NCBI GenBank assembly: GCA_902517615.1
Contig: CABYCY010000006.1
Location: 20,567-84,566, forward strand
DNA from: an uncultured Pelagibacteraceae bacterium
Lineage (GTDB): Bacteria; Pseudomonadota; Alphaproteobacteria; Pelagibacterales; Pelagibacteraceae
Direction: 5' to 3'
DNA: 64,000 nucleotides
Part shown: in pieces, positions 1 through 8,497 of the stretch
Layout of the letters: each line of letters opens with the position of its first letter
Position numbering within the stretch: the stretch's first letter is position 1
Made by a program: the position numbers and the translations under genes
The notes under the pieces: model-generated
Seen by the model: the letters and a program-made list of their open reading frames with translations, nothing else
Databases searched by the model: none
What the model was told of the DNA's origin: nothing

Positions 1-405
1 CTTATCTTTTCTAACTCTTTCCACTAAAGAATTAATTAATAAATCTTCTTTTCTTTGACCAACTGAAGAAATTGTTCCACCTAAAATATGAAAATAACCC
101 TGAAAAATATTTGAATTTTCAATCGACCATTGGTCTGCGATATCCTCTACTACACAAATTTTATTATATTTTTCTTTTGTATTCTCACAATTTAGGCACC
201 CATTTGAATTTGACTTTAATCCACCACATGAATTACATCTAATTACGTTTTTATAAACTTGTGCCAAGGTATTTGCCATAGGTTTTACAAGTTCATCACG
301 ATTATTAATTAATTTTAAAACAATTCTTTTTGCTGATTTGGGACCTAGGCCAGGAAGTTTTGAAATTAATTTAATTAATTCTTCTATCTCGATGATGTTT
401 CGCAT
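1..405 (-). CDS. recR: Recombination protein RecR, 3' part cut by window edge
   Basis: RecR works with RecF and RecO to load RecA on gapped DNA. The first 135 codons are visible, with no stop before the window edge; the family is usually about 200 residues. The translation begins MRNIIEIEEL. A helix-hairpin-helix segment (about 10-30, with LPGLGPKSAKR) is followed by a four-cysteine zinc cluster (C57, C60, C70, C73) and the start of a Toprim domain (CVVEDIADQW, about 84-93). The ATG at 405 lies 3 bp after the ybaB stop, and the order ffs-dnaX-ybaB-recR is widely conserved in bacteria, so the genes are probably cotranscribed. Identity is clear; only the C-terminal end is unseen. Confidence 0.95.
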   Translation of the reverse strand, partial: MRNIIEIEELIKLISKLPGLGPKSAKRIVLKLINNRDELVKPMANTLAQVYKNVIRCNSCGGLKSNSNGCLNCENTKEKYNKICVVEDIADQWSIENSNIFQGYFHILGGTISSVGQRKEDLLINSLVERVRKDK

Positions 406-408
406 CTA

Positions 409-726
409 TTATAAAGGCCATTTAAAACCAGGAATTCCAAAGCCTCCAGTTGCTTTTGAAATTTCTTCGGTTGTTTTTGATTTAAGTTGAGATTTAGCAC
501 TATTATGTGCTGCAACAATTAAATCTTCAATTATGGATTTATCCTCTTTCATAATTTCATCAGATAGCTTTATTGTTTGCATCTCTCCCTCTCCATCTAA
601 AGTTATTTTTACAGAATTTGAACCCGAAACTCCTTCAGCTCTAATTTCCTTAATCTTTTGTTGGCTTTCCTTCATCTTTGCTTCAAGCTCTTTTGCTTTA
701 TCTATTATTTTACTAAAATCAGTCAT
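409..726 (-). CDS. ybaB: YbaB/EbfC family nucleoid-associated protein
   Basis: Small DNA-binding protein of the YbaB/EbfC family, a dimer thought to act as a nucleoid-associated factor. It is 105 residues from the chosen start (MTDFSKIIDK), the usual size. The N-terminal half is a long charged helix (AKELEAKMKESQQKIKEIRA) and the C-terminal end carries the glycine-rich tail GGFGIPGF typical of the family. An in-frame ATG four codons upstream exists, but the inner ATG at 726 is preferred because GGAG lies six bases before it. The gene overlaps the end of dnaX by 8 bp and is followed 3 bp later by recR, which suggests translational coupling. Confidence 0.93.
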   Translation of the reverse strand: MTDFSKIIDKAKELEAKMKESQQKIKEIRAEGVSGSNSVKITLDGEGEMQTIKLSDEIMKEDKSIIEDLIVAAHNSAKSQLKSKTTEEISKATGGFGIPGFKWPL

Positions 727-2374
727 TATCAACTCCATCCTTGTTTGAATTTACATCTATTAATTCAGCATCAGGAAATCTATCCATCACACTTTTAAAT
801 ATTTCTGAATTTTTCATTTCGTCTATTAATTGTTTTTTAACATTTTTTTGTTTATCTTTTACTGAGATTTGCCCTTTTAATTTACTAAATGTAATAATCC
901 ATCTTTCGCCAGTCCATTCAAAAAGTTTTGAAGATAAATCTTTTACAAAATCTTTATCTAAACTTTCATTAAAAGATATTTCAAATCTATTTTTTTCAAA
1001 TTTTACAAGATTAACATTTTTTTCTAATTCGTATTTAAGTTTAATCTCTTTTTTTTTTGAACAGATTTCAATTAGATCCTCGAATGCATTTATATTAATT
1101 TTATTTTCCGATTTAATTTCTGTTTGAGCTTCTGGTTTAGTTTTTTCTTCCTGTGCAACATTCTTAATTTGATTGATTGTTTTAGAAGTTAATTCATTTT
1201 CTGTATTCTTAACTAAATTTTCACTCTTCAAATCTACCTCAACTTTTTCAACTTTATTTTTAGATTTTACAGAACTTAAATGCATTAGTCTTACTAAGAA
1301 CATTTCAATTGAAAGGTGTTGATTAGAAACTATGTCTATCTCCTCGAGAGAAGAGATAGCAAATTGCCAAAATAATATTAACACCTCTGAGTCAATTTGA
1401 TTTGATAAATTTTTAATTTTAGAAAATTCTTCATCATTTAATGAAAAGTTTGTGCTTTCTAAAGTTAATGAATTAATATTTTTAAAGTAGTAAAGTAACT
1501 CTAAGAAATCATTAATAAAAACCTTTGGTTCAACACCTTGGTCATAAATTTTTCTATAAATACTTATTACTTTTGTTTCTTCACCTTTTAAAATTAACTC
1601 AAACAAATCAATTAATTGAGATTTATCAAAGTATCCAAAAATTTTCTGAACCGAATTTAAATCTACTTCTTTTCCTTCATCCAAACTTAATAATGCTCTA
1701 TCCAATAATGATAAAGCATCTCTAACGGAGCCTTCTGAAATTTTTACTATAAGCTTTAAAGCATCGTCTGTTATTTTTCCATTTTCCTTGTCCTTAATTT
1801 TTTTAATAAATTCTAATAATTCTGAGGATTTAATTCTGGATAAATCGAATCTTTGACATCTTGATACTACGGTAATAGGGATTTTTTTAATTTCTGTAGT
1901 TGCAAAAATAAATTTTAGATATTCTGGTGGTTCTTCTAAAGTTTTTAACAAAGCATTGAAAGCTTGTTTGCTTAACATATGAACTTCATCAATAATAAAA
2001 ATTTTGTATTTTGCTGAAGTAGGCCCATATCTTGAAAATTCGATTAAATCTCTCACATCATCTACGCCCGTTTTGCTTGCCGCATCCATTTCAAGCACAT
2101 CTATATGGCTAGACTCGCTTATCGATTTACAGCTTTCACAAAATTTTTCTTTACATAAATTATCGATACCATTTGAACAATTAAGTGCTTTTGCAACAAT
2201 TCTTGCTGTTGTAGTTTTTCCAATTCCTCTTATGCCAGTGAACAAATATGCATTTGGTATTTTGTCAGCTTTAATCGAATTGGTAATAGTTTCTGCAACA
2301 ACTTCTTGACCAATAAGATCATTAAAAGTTTGTGGTCTGTATTTTAGCGCTAATACTTTTGAGTTATTATTCAT
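719..2374 (-). CDS. dnaX: DNA polymerase III subunit gamma/tau
   Basis: Clamp-loader ATPase that assembles the beta clamp on primed DNA and holds the replicase together. The 551-residue product shows a Walker A GIRGIGKTT (47-55), a four-cysteine zinc site (C66, C74, C79, C82), Walker B with DEVH (129-132) and the sensor segment TTEIKKIP. The C-terminal part is lysine/glutamate-rich and poorly conserved, as expected for tau. I saw no obvious programmed frameshift site, but did not search for one exhaustively. The start lies only 10 nt after the predicted 3' end of the SRP RNA, so dnaX is probably transcribed from the ffs promoter. It overlaps ybaB. Confidence 0.97.
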   Translation of the reverse strand: MNNNSKVLALKYRPQTFNDLIGQEVVAETITNSIKADKIPNAYLFTGIRGIGKTTTARIVAKALNCSNGIDNLCKEKFCESCKSISESSHIDVLEMDAASKTGVDDVRDLIEFSRYGPTSAKYKIFIIDEVHMLSKQAFNALLKTLEEPPEYLKFIFATTEIKKIPITVVSRCQRFDLSRIKSSELLEFIKKIKDKENGKITDDALKLIVKISEGSVRDALSLLDRALLSLDEGKEVDLNSVQKIFGYFDKSQLIDLFELILKGEETKVISIYRKIYDQGVEPKVFINDFLELLYYFKNINSLTLESTNFSLNDEEFSKIKNLSNQIDSEVLILFWQFAISSLEEIDIVSNQHLSIEMFLVRLMHLSSVKSKNKVEKVEVDLKSENLVKNTENELTSKTINQIKNVAQEEKTKPEAQTEIKSENKININAFEDLIEICSKKKEIKLKYELEKNVNLVKFEKNRFEISFNESLDKDFVKDLSSKLFEWTGERWIITFSKLKGQISVKDKQKNVKKQLIDEMKNSEIFKSVMDRFPDAELIDVNSNKDGVDND

Positions 2375-2384
2375 ATATATATAA

Positions 2385-2468
2385 GGAGACTAGAACCTGA
2401 ATAACTGTCTCTACGACTGCTTCTGTTAAGATCTGGTCGGGTTCAAGCAGCATCCACCTCTAGCCTCC
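2385..2468 (-). ncRNA. ffs: Small SRP RNA (4.5S RNA)
   Basis: RNA core of the signal recognition particle, partner of Ffh. The ends form a perfect 10-bp stem (GGAGGCUAGA with UCUAGUCUCC, one G-U pair). The apical part reads GACCAGAUCUUAACAGAAGC then AGUC, matching the universal SRP helix 8 pattern (GGUCAGG, loop, AGCAGCC) with its symmetric and asymmetric internal loops. The tetraloop is UAAC instead of the usual GGAA; URRC-type loops are known as an alternative in bacterial SRP RNAs. Length is about 84 nt. Its place just upstream of dnaX is the classical one. Exact ends are inferred from the stem and the upstream -10 box. Confidence 0.9.
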
Positions 2469-2474
2469 AGATCT

Positions 2475-2504
2475 ATTATAGCAGTTAAAATTTCCAATCC
2501 ACAA
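2475..2504 (-). promoter_or_regulatory. Promoter of ffs (and probably dnaX-ybaB-recR)
   Basis: A consensus -10 box TATAAT (2480 down to 2475) is preceded by an 18-bp spacer and TTGTGG (2504-2499) as the -35 element. Transcription would start near 2468, exactly at the 5' strand of the SRP RNA terminal stem. The promoter sits in the 46-bp gap after pheA. Confidence 0.75.
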
Positions 2505-2514
2505 GAAAAGATTC

Positions 2515-3348
2515 TTATTTTTTTTGTCTCAAGCTATCTGCTTCAAAAACACCTAGAACGTGAAAATCCTCACAATGAAGGCCTAGCTCTTCAAGAGATT
2601 TTTGAACTTTTGGATCTTCTATGTGTCCATCCAAATCACATAAAAAAAAATAAGAATCAAAACTATTTTTTTCTGGATAACTTTGTAGTTTAGTTAAATT
2701 TACTCCATTAATAGCAAAACCCCCTAGTGATTGATATAGAGCAGCTGGTTTACTTTTCAATTTAAATAAAAAAGAAGTTATGTAAGTTTTATCTTTAAAT
2801 TCTGGTTGAGAAATATTTTTTCCCATAACTAAAAACCTTGTCAAATTTCCACTTTCGTTTTCTATATTTTTTTTAATTACTTCTAAGCCATAAATTTCAG
2901 CACTCAGAGAGGATGCTATGGCTGATTGTTTAACATCTTTTGTTTTAGAAATCATTTCAGCAGACCCGGCAGTATCTGCTCTAATATGTTCTGCAAAATT
3001 ATTATCTTTTATAAATTTTGAACATTGAGATAGTCCTTGTGCATGAGAATACACCTCTTTAATATCATTTAATTTTGCTCCAGGCTGTCCTAATAAATTG
3101 TGTTCAATTTTTTGGAAATGCTCTTTATAAATATTTAGCCTATGTTTAAATATTAAATATTCAATTCCAATGTTGCCAGTAATTCTATTTGACTCTGGAA
3201 TTATAATTCTGCTATCTGGCTCTTTGGATGCTTTATTAAAACAATCATCAAAAGTTTTACAAGGCAAGATTTCTGCTTTGGAATCAATAGATAGCGCTGC
3301 TAAATGAGAATATGCACCAAAGGTTCCTTGGAAATAAATTTTACTCAT
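2515..3348 (-). CDS. pheA: Prephenate dehydratase
   Basis: Converts prephenate to phenylpyruvate in phenylalanine synthesis. The 277-residue protein is the monofunctional form: a periplasmic-binding-like dehydratase domain (about 1-180), including the catalytic segment NLTRFLVMG (about 168-176), and a C-terminal ACT domain (about 190-270) that normally binds phenylalanine for feedback control. No chorismate mutase domain is fused to it. The ATG at 3348 shares one base with the kdsB stop (TAATG), so the two are coupled. The kdsB-pheA pair beside a membrane cytochrome c gene is a familiar alphaproteobacterial arrangement. Confidence 0.95.
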   Translation of the reverse strand: MSKIYFQGTFGAYSHLAALSIDSKAEILPCKTFDDCFNKASKEPDSRIIIPESNRITGNIGIEYLIFKHRLNIYKEHFQKIEHNLLGQPGAKLNDIKEVYSHAQGLSQCSKFIKDNNFAEHIRADTAGSAEMISKTKDVKQSAIASSLSAEIYGLEVIKKNIENESGNLTRFLVMGKNISQPEFKDKTYITSFLFKLKSKPAALYQSLGGFAINGVNLTKLQSYPEKNSFDSYFFLCDLDGHIEDPKVQKSLEELGLHCEDFHVLGVFEADSLRQKK

Positions 3349-4079
3349 TAATTCTTATATTCCATTATTTTTTTTAAGGCTAGATAATCTTCTTCTGTAT
3401 CCACTCCTATTGGAGATGACTTTGCAAGTGAAACATTAATATCAATATTATTATCTAATGCTCTTAATTGCTCTAACCGATTTTCTATTTCATTTTTGGA
3501 TTGATTTAATTGAACAAATTTTTCGAGTGAATCTTTTGAATAACAATAAACGCCAATATGATGATAAATATTATCTATTATCTCAGACTTTCTTAAAAAA
3601 GATATACTCTTTGGAAAATTGTTCTCCCCTAGAGAATTTTCAGTAATGACTTTTACAATATTTTCATTTTTCAAGTTTTTGTTGTCTTTTATTATTGCAG
3701 CAAGAGTTCCTATATTAGAAGGATTTTGTAACATTTTATCATTCAAGTTTACTATATCTTGTATGTCTATTGCTGGTTCATCACCTTGTAAATTCATAAT
3801 AAAATCAACGTCTCTAATATTTGTTTTTTTAAGTGCTTCATGAATTCTATCTGTACCTGTTTTGTGTTTATTGCTAGTTAAAATAGCATTGAAACCATTT
3901 TTTTTTACATCATCGACTATTTCCTGGTCTTCGGTTGCTACAATAACGTCACCGATATTAGCTTCTTCTGCTTTTTTAGACACATGTGAAATAATTGATA
4001 AACCATTTATTTTTAATAAAGGTTTGCCTGGCAGCCTGGTTGCAGACATTCTAGAGGGTATAATTACTAAAGTTTTCAT
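3348..4079 (-). CDS. kdsB: 3-deoxy-manno-octulosonate cytidylyltransferase
   Basis: Activates KDO as CMP-KDO for attachment to lipid A. The 243-residue protein has the family's nucleotide-binding N-terminus IPSRMSATRLPGKPL (7-21), the segment DVIVATED and the metal-binding NLQGDEP region. Length matches the family (about 245). Together with kdsD elsewhere in the window it indicates a KDO-containing LPS core. The gene is divergent from cycM with a 113-bp shared upstream region and runs into pheA with a 1-bp overlap. Confidence 0.96.
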   Translation of the reverse strand: MKTLVIIPSRMSATRLPGKPLLKINGLSIISHVSKKAEEANIGDVIVATEDQEIVDDVKKNGFNAILTSNKHKTGTDRIHEALKKTNIRDVDFIMNLQGDEPAIDIQDIVNLNDKMLQNPSNIGTLAAIIKDNKNLKNENIVKVITENSLGENNFPKSISFLRKSEIIDNIYHHIGVYCYSKDSLEKFVQLNQSKNEIENRLEQLRALDNNIDINVSLAKSSPIGVDTEEDYLALKKIMEYKN

Positions 4080-4192
4080 TATATATTCAAATTATTATAC
4101 TCATTAAACAACTGTAGAGGCAAATTTATACATTAAATTTTAGCTTTTTTTTAATTTATCATGTTATACGTTCACTACAAAATTTAGAAAAT

Positions 4193-4735
4193 ATGGATTC
4201 TTTTGAAATTAACAAAATAATTGCAGCAGTTCTAATGGTTGCCTTACTTGTTATTGGTATTGGAAAATTATCTGATATAATATTCTATGTTGAGAAACCT
4301 GAGACACCAGGTTACTCTGTTGAAGTAGAAGCTGCAACAACTACTGTATCTGCATCAAGCTCAAGCACTGAAGTTGAAAAAATTGATATAGCTGCTCTAA
4401 TGGCAATGGGTGATATTGCAACTGGAGAAAAGGTTTTTAAAAAATGTGCTGCTTGTCATTCAATAGTTAAAGGTGGAAAAAATAACATAGGTCCAGCCTT
4501 ATATAATGTTGTTGGAAGAAAAACTGGAGTAGTTGAAGATTACAAATATTCAAAAGCATTAGCTGCTTATAAGAAAGAATGGACTTTTGAAGAACTAAAT
4601 GGATATTTAATAAAACCAGCTAAATGGATTAAAGGCACAAAAATGGCTTTTGCAGGTTTAAGAAAAGAAAGTGACCGTGCTTCAGTTATAAAATATTTGA
4701 ATGAAAATTCAGACAGCCCTTTGCCTCTACCTTAA
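4193..4735 (+). CDS. Membrane-anchored class I cytochrome c (CycM type)
   Basis: Electron carrier of about 180 residues anchored by an N-terminal helix (about 9-27), which probably carries electrons between the bc1 complex and the cbb3/aa3 oxidase, as CycM does in rhizobia. The helix is followed by an Ala/Ser/Thr/Val-rich linker (about 42-62) and a cytochrome c domain with the haem site CAACH (85-89) and a likely axial Met151 in KWIKGTKMAFAG. The position upstream of divergent kdsB-pheA supports the CycM assignment. Its 3' end overlaps the end of argF by 9 bp on the opposite strand, leaving no room for a separate terminator. Confidence 0.9.
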   Translation: MDSFEINKIIAAVLMVALLVIGIGKLSDIIFYVEKPETPGYSVEVEAATTTVSASSSSTEVEKIDIAALMAMGDIATGEKVFKKCAACHSIVKGGKNNIGPALYNVVGRKTGVVEDYKYSKALAAYKKEWTFEELNGYLIKPAKWIKGTKMAFAGLRKESDRASVIKYLNENSDSPLPLP

Positions 4736-5656
4736 TTTTCCAAAACAATATAATAAAATACTTTTTTGTACATGAACTCTATTGAGTGCTTGTTGCCAAA
4801 CATGAGATTTTTTACCTAAGAAAACATCATCGCTTACCTCATTACCTCTCGGCAAGCAATGTAAAAAAATGCAACTTTTTTTTGCATAACTCATTAATTT
4901 TTTATCAATTTTAAAATTTTTAAAAGCCTGTATTTTTTTCTTCTTATTAACTTTATCATTTAAAGAAATAACCTTATCAGAAAAAATTACATCTGCACCA
5001 GACACTGCTTTTTTAGCATCATTATAAATATAAATTTTTTTATTATTTTTTTTTACCCAGTTTCTTACTTCTTTTCCAGGTTCAAATTTTTTTGGACAAC
5101 CAATACTTAGCTTAAAAGAAAATTTAGCTGATGCAGCTATTAAACTATCCAAAACATTATTGGAGTCACCTATCCAACAAATATTTAAATTAGAAATAGG
5201 TTTATTCTTTATTTCCTCAACTGTAAAAACGTCAGATAAAACCTGAGTTGGATGAGATGACGGACTCAAACCATTAATTAAAGGTATTGATAAATATTTT
5301 TCAAAATTTTCAACCTTTTTATCGCTGTCAGTTCTAAGCATAAATCCATCACCGTAAGTGGAAAGAATTTTTGCCGTATCAGCAATGCTTTCTCCCCCTT
5401 GTCCCAGATGAAGCTCGTTAGATCTCAAGGTTAAAGTTCCACCGCCCAGTTGTTTAATAGCTAGATAAAAGCTCAATCTTGTTCGTGAACTGGATTTTTC
5501 AAACATCTGAATTAATAATTTTCCTTTTAAGGGCGCACTCTTGTCAACTTCAAGTGTACTTAGTTTTTTTCTTAAACTTTTTCTTTTCTTTGCATCAGTA
5601 ATAATCTTTCTCAGATCTTTTGCGGGTATATCTTTTAAATTTATGAAATGTTTCAT
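4727..5656 (-). CDS. argF: Ornithine carbamoyltransferase
   Basis: Makes citrulline from ornithine and carbamoyl phosphate in arginine synthesis. The 309-residue form starting MKHFINLKDI is chosen because its ATG follows the argD stop by one base; a longer in-frame ATG ten codons upstream lies inside argD. Visible family motifs are the carbamoyl-phosphate site SSSRTRLSF (about 55-63), HPTQ, and the ornithine-site HCLPR near residue 265. argD-argF form an operon. The 3' end overlaps cycM convergently. Confidence 0.96.
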   Translation of the reverse strand: MKHFINLKDIPAKDLRKIITDAKKRKSLRKKLSTLEVDKSAPLKGKLLIQMFEKSSSRTRLSFYLAIKQLGGGTLTLRSNELHLGQGGESIADTAKILSTYGDGFMLRTDSDKKVENFEKYLSIPLINGLSPSSHPTQVLSDVFTVEEIKNKPISNLNICWIGDSNNVLDSLIAASAKFSFKLSIGCPKKFEPGKEVRNWVKKNNKKIYIYNDAKKAVSGADVIFSDKVISLNDKVNKKKKIQAFKNFKIDKKLMSYAKKSCIFLHCLPRGNEVSDDVFLGKKSHVWQQALNRVHVQKSILLYCFGKLR

Positions 5657-5657
5657 G

Positions 5658-6824
5658 TTATTTTGTCTCTGAACAGACCTTTTCAATAATTTTTAGTGCT
5701 AAATCTAGTTCAATTTTTTTTACATTTAATGGAGGTAAAATACGAACAACATTTTCTGCTGCTCGAATAGTCAATAGCTGATTATCCATTAATTTTTTTA
5801 TAAATTCGTTTTGATCTTTAAATAACTGTATGCCAATCAAAAAACCCTTCCCTCTTATTTGCTTAATTACATTTGGAAATTTTTTTTGAATTTTATTTAG
5901 TTTAAATAAAAAATATTTTGATAATTTTTTTATATTATTTAAAAATTTCTTATTTGATATAATATCCATTACTGCATTTCCAACAGACATCGCCAAAGGG
6001 TTTCCTCCAAATGTTGATCCATGAGTACCTGGGGTCATACCTGAGGCAACTTTTTTATTCATTAAAACTGCTCCAATAGGAAATCCTCCGCCTATTCCTT
6101 TTGCAATTGGCACAATATCAGGTTTTACTTTTGATTTTTCAAAAGCAAAGAAATCACCAGATCTTCCTATCCCACACTGAACTTCGTCAAGAATTAATAA
6201 TATTTTTTTCTTATCACATAATGCTCTTAATTCTTTTAAACACCAGTCTGGAATCACTTTTATACCACCTTCGCCCATAATAGTTTCCACCATAATTGCA
6301 GCTGTGTTTTTATTAATTTTCTTTTTCAGAGAATTATGATCTCCAAAGCTGAAGTGATCAAAACCTGTTACTTTTGGACCGAATCCTTCTGTCATTTTCT
6401 TTGATCCGCTAGCAAAAATTGTTGCTAAAGTTCTTCCATGAAAAGAGTTTTTAATACATAAAATTCTATTTTTATTAGGTTTTCCAATAGAATAAAAATA
6501 TTTTCTTGCTACTTTTATGGCTGCTTCAGTGGCCTCAGCACCACTATTCTGAAACATAACATAGTCTGCAAATGTTTTTTTGCATAAATTTTTAGCTAAT
6601 TTTTCTCCCTCTGGAATTTGAAATGCATTAGAAACATGCCAAAGTTTTTTTGATTGATCTTTAATAGCTCTAACAAGTCTAGGATGAGTATGCCCCAAAG
6701 AATTTACAGCTATTCCTTGAACAAAATCTAAATATTTTTTGTTATCAATAGAGTATAAATAACTCCCCTTTCCATACTTAAAGGAAATTTTTTTTCTATT
6801 ATAATTTTTTGCCAAATAGCTCAT
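5658..6824 (-). CDS. argD: Acetylornithine aminotransferase
   Basis: PLP-dependent class III aminotransferase for N-acetylornithine, and probably for succinyl-diaminopimelate too, since dapD and dapE occur in the window and no separate dapC is seen here. The 388-residue protein shows NSGAEATEAAIKVAR (phosphate-binding region), the aspartate in LDEVQCGIGRSG, and the PLP lysine in PIAKGIGGGFP. It is first in the argD-argF operon. The 172-bp region upstream is shared with divergent gcrA. Confidence 0.95.
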   Translation of the reverse strand: MSYLAKNYNRKKISFKYGKGSYLYSIDNKKYLDFVQGIAVNSLGHTHPRLVRAIKDQSKKLWHVSNAFQIPEGEKLAKNLCKKTFADYVMFQNSGAEATEAAIKVARKYFYSIGKPNKNRILCIKNSFHGRTLATIFASGSKKMTEGFGPKVTGFDHFSFGDHNSLKKKINKNTAAIMVETIMGEGGIKVIPDWCLKELRALCDKKKILLILDEVQCGIGRSGDFFAFEKSKVKPDIVPIAKGIGGGFPIGAVLMNKKVASGMTPGTHGSTFGGNPLAMSVGNAVMDIISNKKFLNNIKKLSKYFLFKLNKIQKKFPNVIKQIRGKGFLIGIQLFKDQNEFIKKLMDNQLLTIRAAENVVRILPPLNVKKIELDLALKIIEKVCSETK

Positions 6825-6962
6825 AAAATTAACTAGCTTTTATAAATTTTAATTATTAGATACAAGTTATGATTGAATATACCAATAAACTTAATTTAAA
6901 TTATTTTTGTTGATAACTCTTGATTTTTGATTGTTTAATTTATTTTTATAACAGTATATTGT

Positions 6963-6985
6963 TTGTATATAAATTTAATATACAA
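6963..6985. promoter_or_regulatory. Perfect dyad upstream of gcrA, possible operator
   Basis: TTGTATA and TATACAA form a perfect 7-bp inverted repeat around a 9-bp AT-only spacer, ending 11 bp before the gcrA ATG. Its place between gcrA and divergent argD suits a repressor or autoregulatory site, or a 5' UTR hairpin. AT-rich DNA makes chance dyads common, so the functional claim is weak. The rest of the 6825-6996 gap shows only AT-rich promoter-like sequence. Confidence 0.35.
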
Positions 6986-6996
6986 CATATAGATAA

Positions 6997-7491
6997 ATGA
7001 GCTGGACTGAAGAAAAAGTAACAAAATTAAAGGAACTTTGGGGTAAAGGAAATACCGCAAGCCAAATTGCAGAAATTATAGGCGGTATAAGCAGAAATGC
7101 AGTAATTGGTAAAGCTCATAGATTAAATTTATCGGCAAAAATAAAAACTAGAACGGCTACATCAAATAAAAATTTTGAAAATTCTATTCAGGAAAAAAAT
7201 ATAAAATCAAGAGGAGGTCGTAAAAGTAAATTTAAATCATTAATTATAGAAAAGGATTTTGAGCCAGAAAATCCTAAACAATTAGAAGAGTTAAATGAAG
7301 ATTCTTGTAAATGGCCAATTGGTCATCCAGATGAGAAATCATTCTATTTTTGTGGCAGATCTTCATTAAAAGATTTTTCTTATTGCAAGCTACATTTGCT
7401 CTATGCTTATCAACCAAAAGGTAAAAAAGAAGAAGCGACTGAAAAAGAAGAGGTCCCTGAATTTCTTGAAAAGAAAATAAAATCTGCTTAA
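6997..7491 (+). CDS. gcrA: GcrA-type cell cycle regulator
   Basis: GcrA is an alphaproteobacterial transcription factor that binds sigma70-RNA polymerase and activates promoters carrying methylated GANTC sites in Caulobacter. The 164-residue protein begins MSWTEEKVTKLKELW, has the helix-turn-helix segment ASQIAEIIGGISRNAVIGKA (about 21-40), a basic linker, and the C-terminal CKWPIGHP and FYFCG...YCKLH segments that contact sigma in the family. No methyltransferase gene (ccrM) lies in this window, so methylation dependence cannot be judged here. It is a single-gene unit, 3 bp from the convergent end of the next gene. Confidence 0.93.
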   Translation: MSWTEEKVTKLKELWGKGNTASQIAEIIGGISRNAVIGKAHRLNLSAKIKTRTATSNKNFENSIQEKNIKSRGGRKSKFKSLIIEKDFEPENPKQLEELNEDSCKWPIGHPDEKSFYFCGRSSLKDFSYCKLHLLYAYQPKGKKEEATEKEEVPEFLEKKIKSA

Positions 7492-7494
7492 ATA

Positions 7495-8481
7495 CTATTT
7501 TGCTTTAGACTCTATATCGATATCTGATGAGTATTTTTCGGTAGAGAACTGACCGCCTTCTCTCCACATATAACAATATTTTTTTACTTCTTGATCAAAA
7601 TATTTAACGCTAGGCACCCCTATGTCTGAATTAGTTTTATATTTTCCAGAAACAATATTATCATATTTTAAAAGTTTTAATTGATCCCTAGTTAAAATTG
7701 GCTTTGGCATTATTTCAAAAAATCTAGCAGATATTTCGGCTATTGGTAAAGGCATTGGAATTAATAATCTTTTTTTTCCCATCAAATTCAATAACTTTTG
7801 TAATACTTCTTTAAATGTAATAGTTTCTGGACCCACGCATTCAATTATTTTTGAATTAACATTTGTTGAAATAACTTGATAAATTACATCAGTTAAATCT
7901 GAACAATGAATCGGTGCAAACTTTGTTTTTCCATTATAGTAAAGTGGAAAAAAAGGCATTCTATTTAAAAGTGTCATAAAATTTGTTGTAAAATTATCAT
8001 CTACTGAATAAACAATGGATGGTCTGATAATTGTAGCAAGGGGAAAATTTTTTAAAATTTTCCCCTCTCCATCTAATTTACTTTTGGCATAATCAGAATC
8101 TAAAGCTTGATTGATACCTAAAGCCGATAGATGAATAAAATGATCAAGTTTATATTGCTTGCTGAGTTTTGCTAATAATGATGGAAAAACAGAATGAATA
8201 TTTGTAAATGTATTTCCTTTTTTAGTTTCAAATAAAATACCAATCAAATTAATACAAATATCCGCTTTCTCAAAAAGCTTTCTAATCTTGTTCTCTTCGA
8301 AAATATTAGACTCAACTACATCAATATAACCAGCATTAGCTTGGGTTTTAATTATGTAACTTTTTTGATGTATATTTCTCGTAATAACAGTTACTTTATA
8401 GTTATTCTTTGTTAGCTTTCTAATTAAGCTTCTTCCTATTTGGCCACTACCACCAAAAATTAGACAATTTTTTGCTTTCAT
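7495..8481 (-). CDS. NDUFA9-like NAD(P)-binding SDR protein
   Basis: Atypical short-chain dehydrogenase of the complex I NDUFA9 / Ycf39 type, common in alphaproteobacteria and related to a mitochondrial complex I subunit. The dinucleotide-binding motif FGGSGQIGRSLIRKL is at the N-terminus, followed by HLSALGI and a Y-x3-K-like YAKSKLDGE segment. The start MKAKNCLIFGG at 8481 is preferred: an upstream in-frame ATG at 8505 would overlap divergent rnd. From 8481 it is 328 residues, in the family range. Substrate is unknown; a structural or quinone-related role is possible. Confidence 0.8.
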   Translation of the reverse strand: MKAKNCLIFGGSGQIGRSLIRKLTKNNYKVTVITRNIHQKSYIIKTQANAGYIDVVESNIFEENKIRKLFEKADICINLIGILFETKKGNTFTNIHSVFPSLLAKLSKQYKLDHFIHLSALGINQALDSDYAKSKLDGEGKILKNFPLATIIRPSIVYSVDDNFTTNFMTLLNRMPFFPLYYNGKTKFAPIHCSDLTDVIYQVISTNVNSKIIECVGPETITFKEVLQKLLNLMGKKRLLIPMPLPIAEISARFFEIMPKPILTRDQLKLLKYDNIVSGKYKTNSDIGVPSVKYFDQEVKKYCYMWREGGQFSTEKYSSDIDIESKAK

Positions 8482-8497
8482 ATATATATGTTTATAA

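Noticed and set aside
533-1127. Plus-strand frames opposite ybaB and dnaX
   Set aside because: Hydrophobic, Ser/Phe-rich translations are typical of the antisense strand of AT-rich coding DNA.
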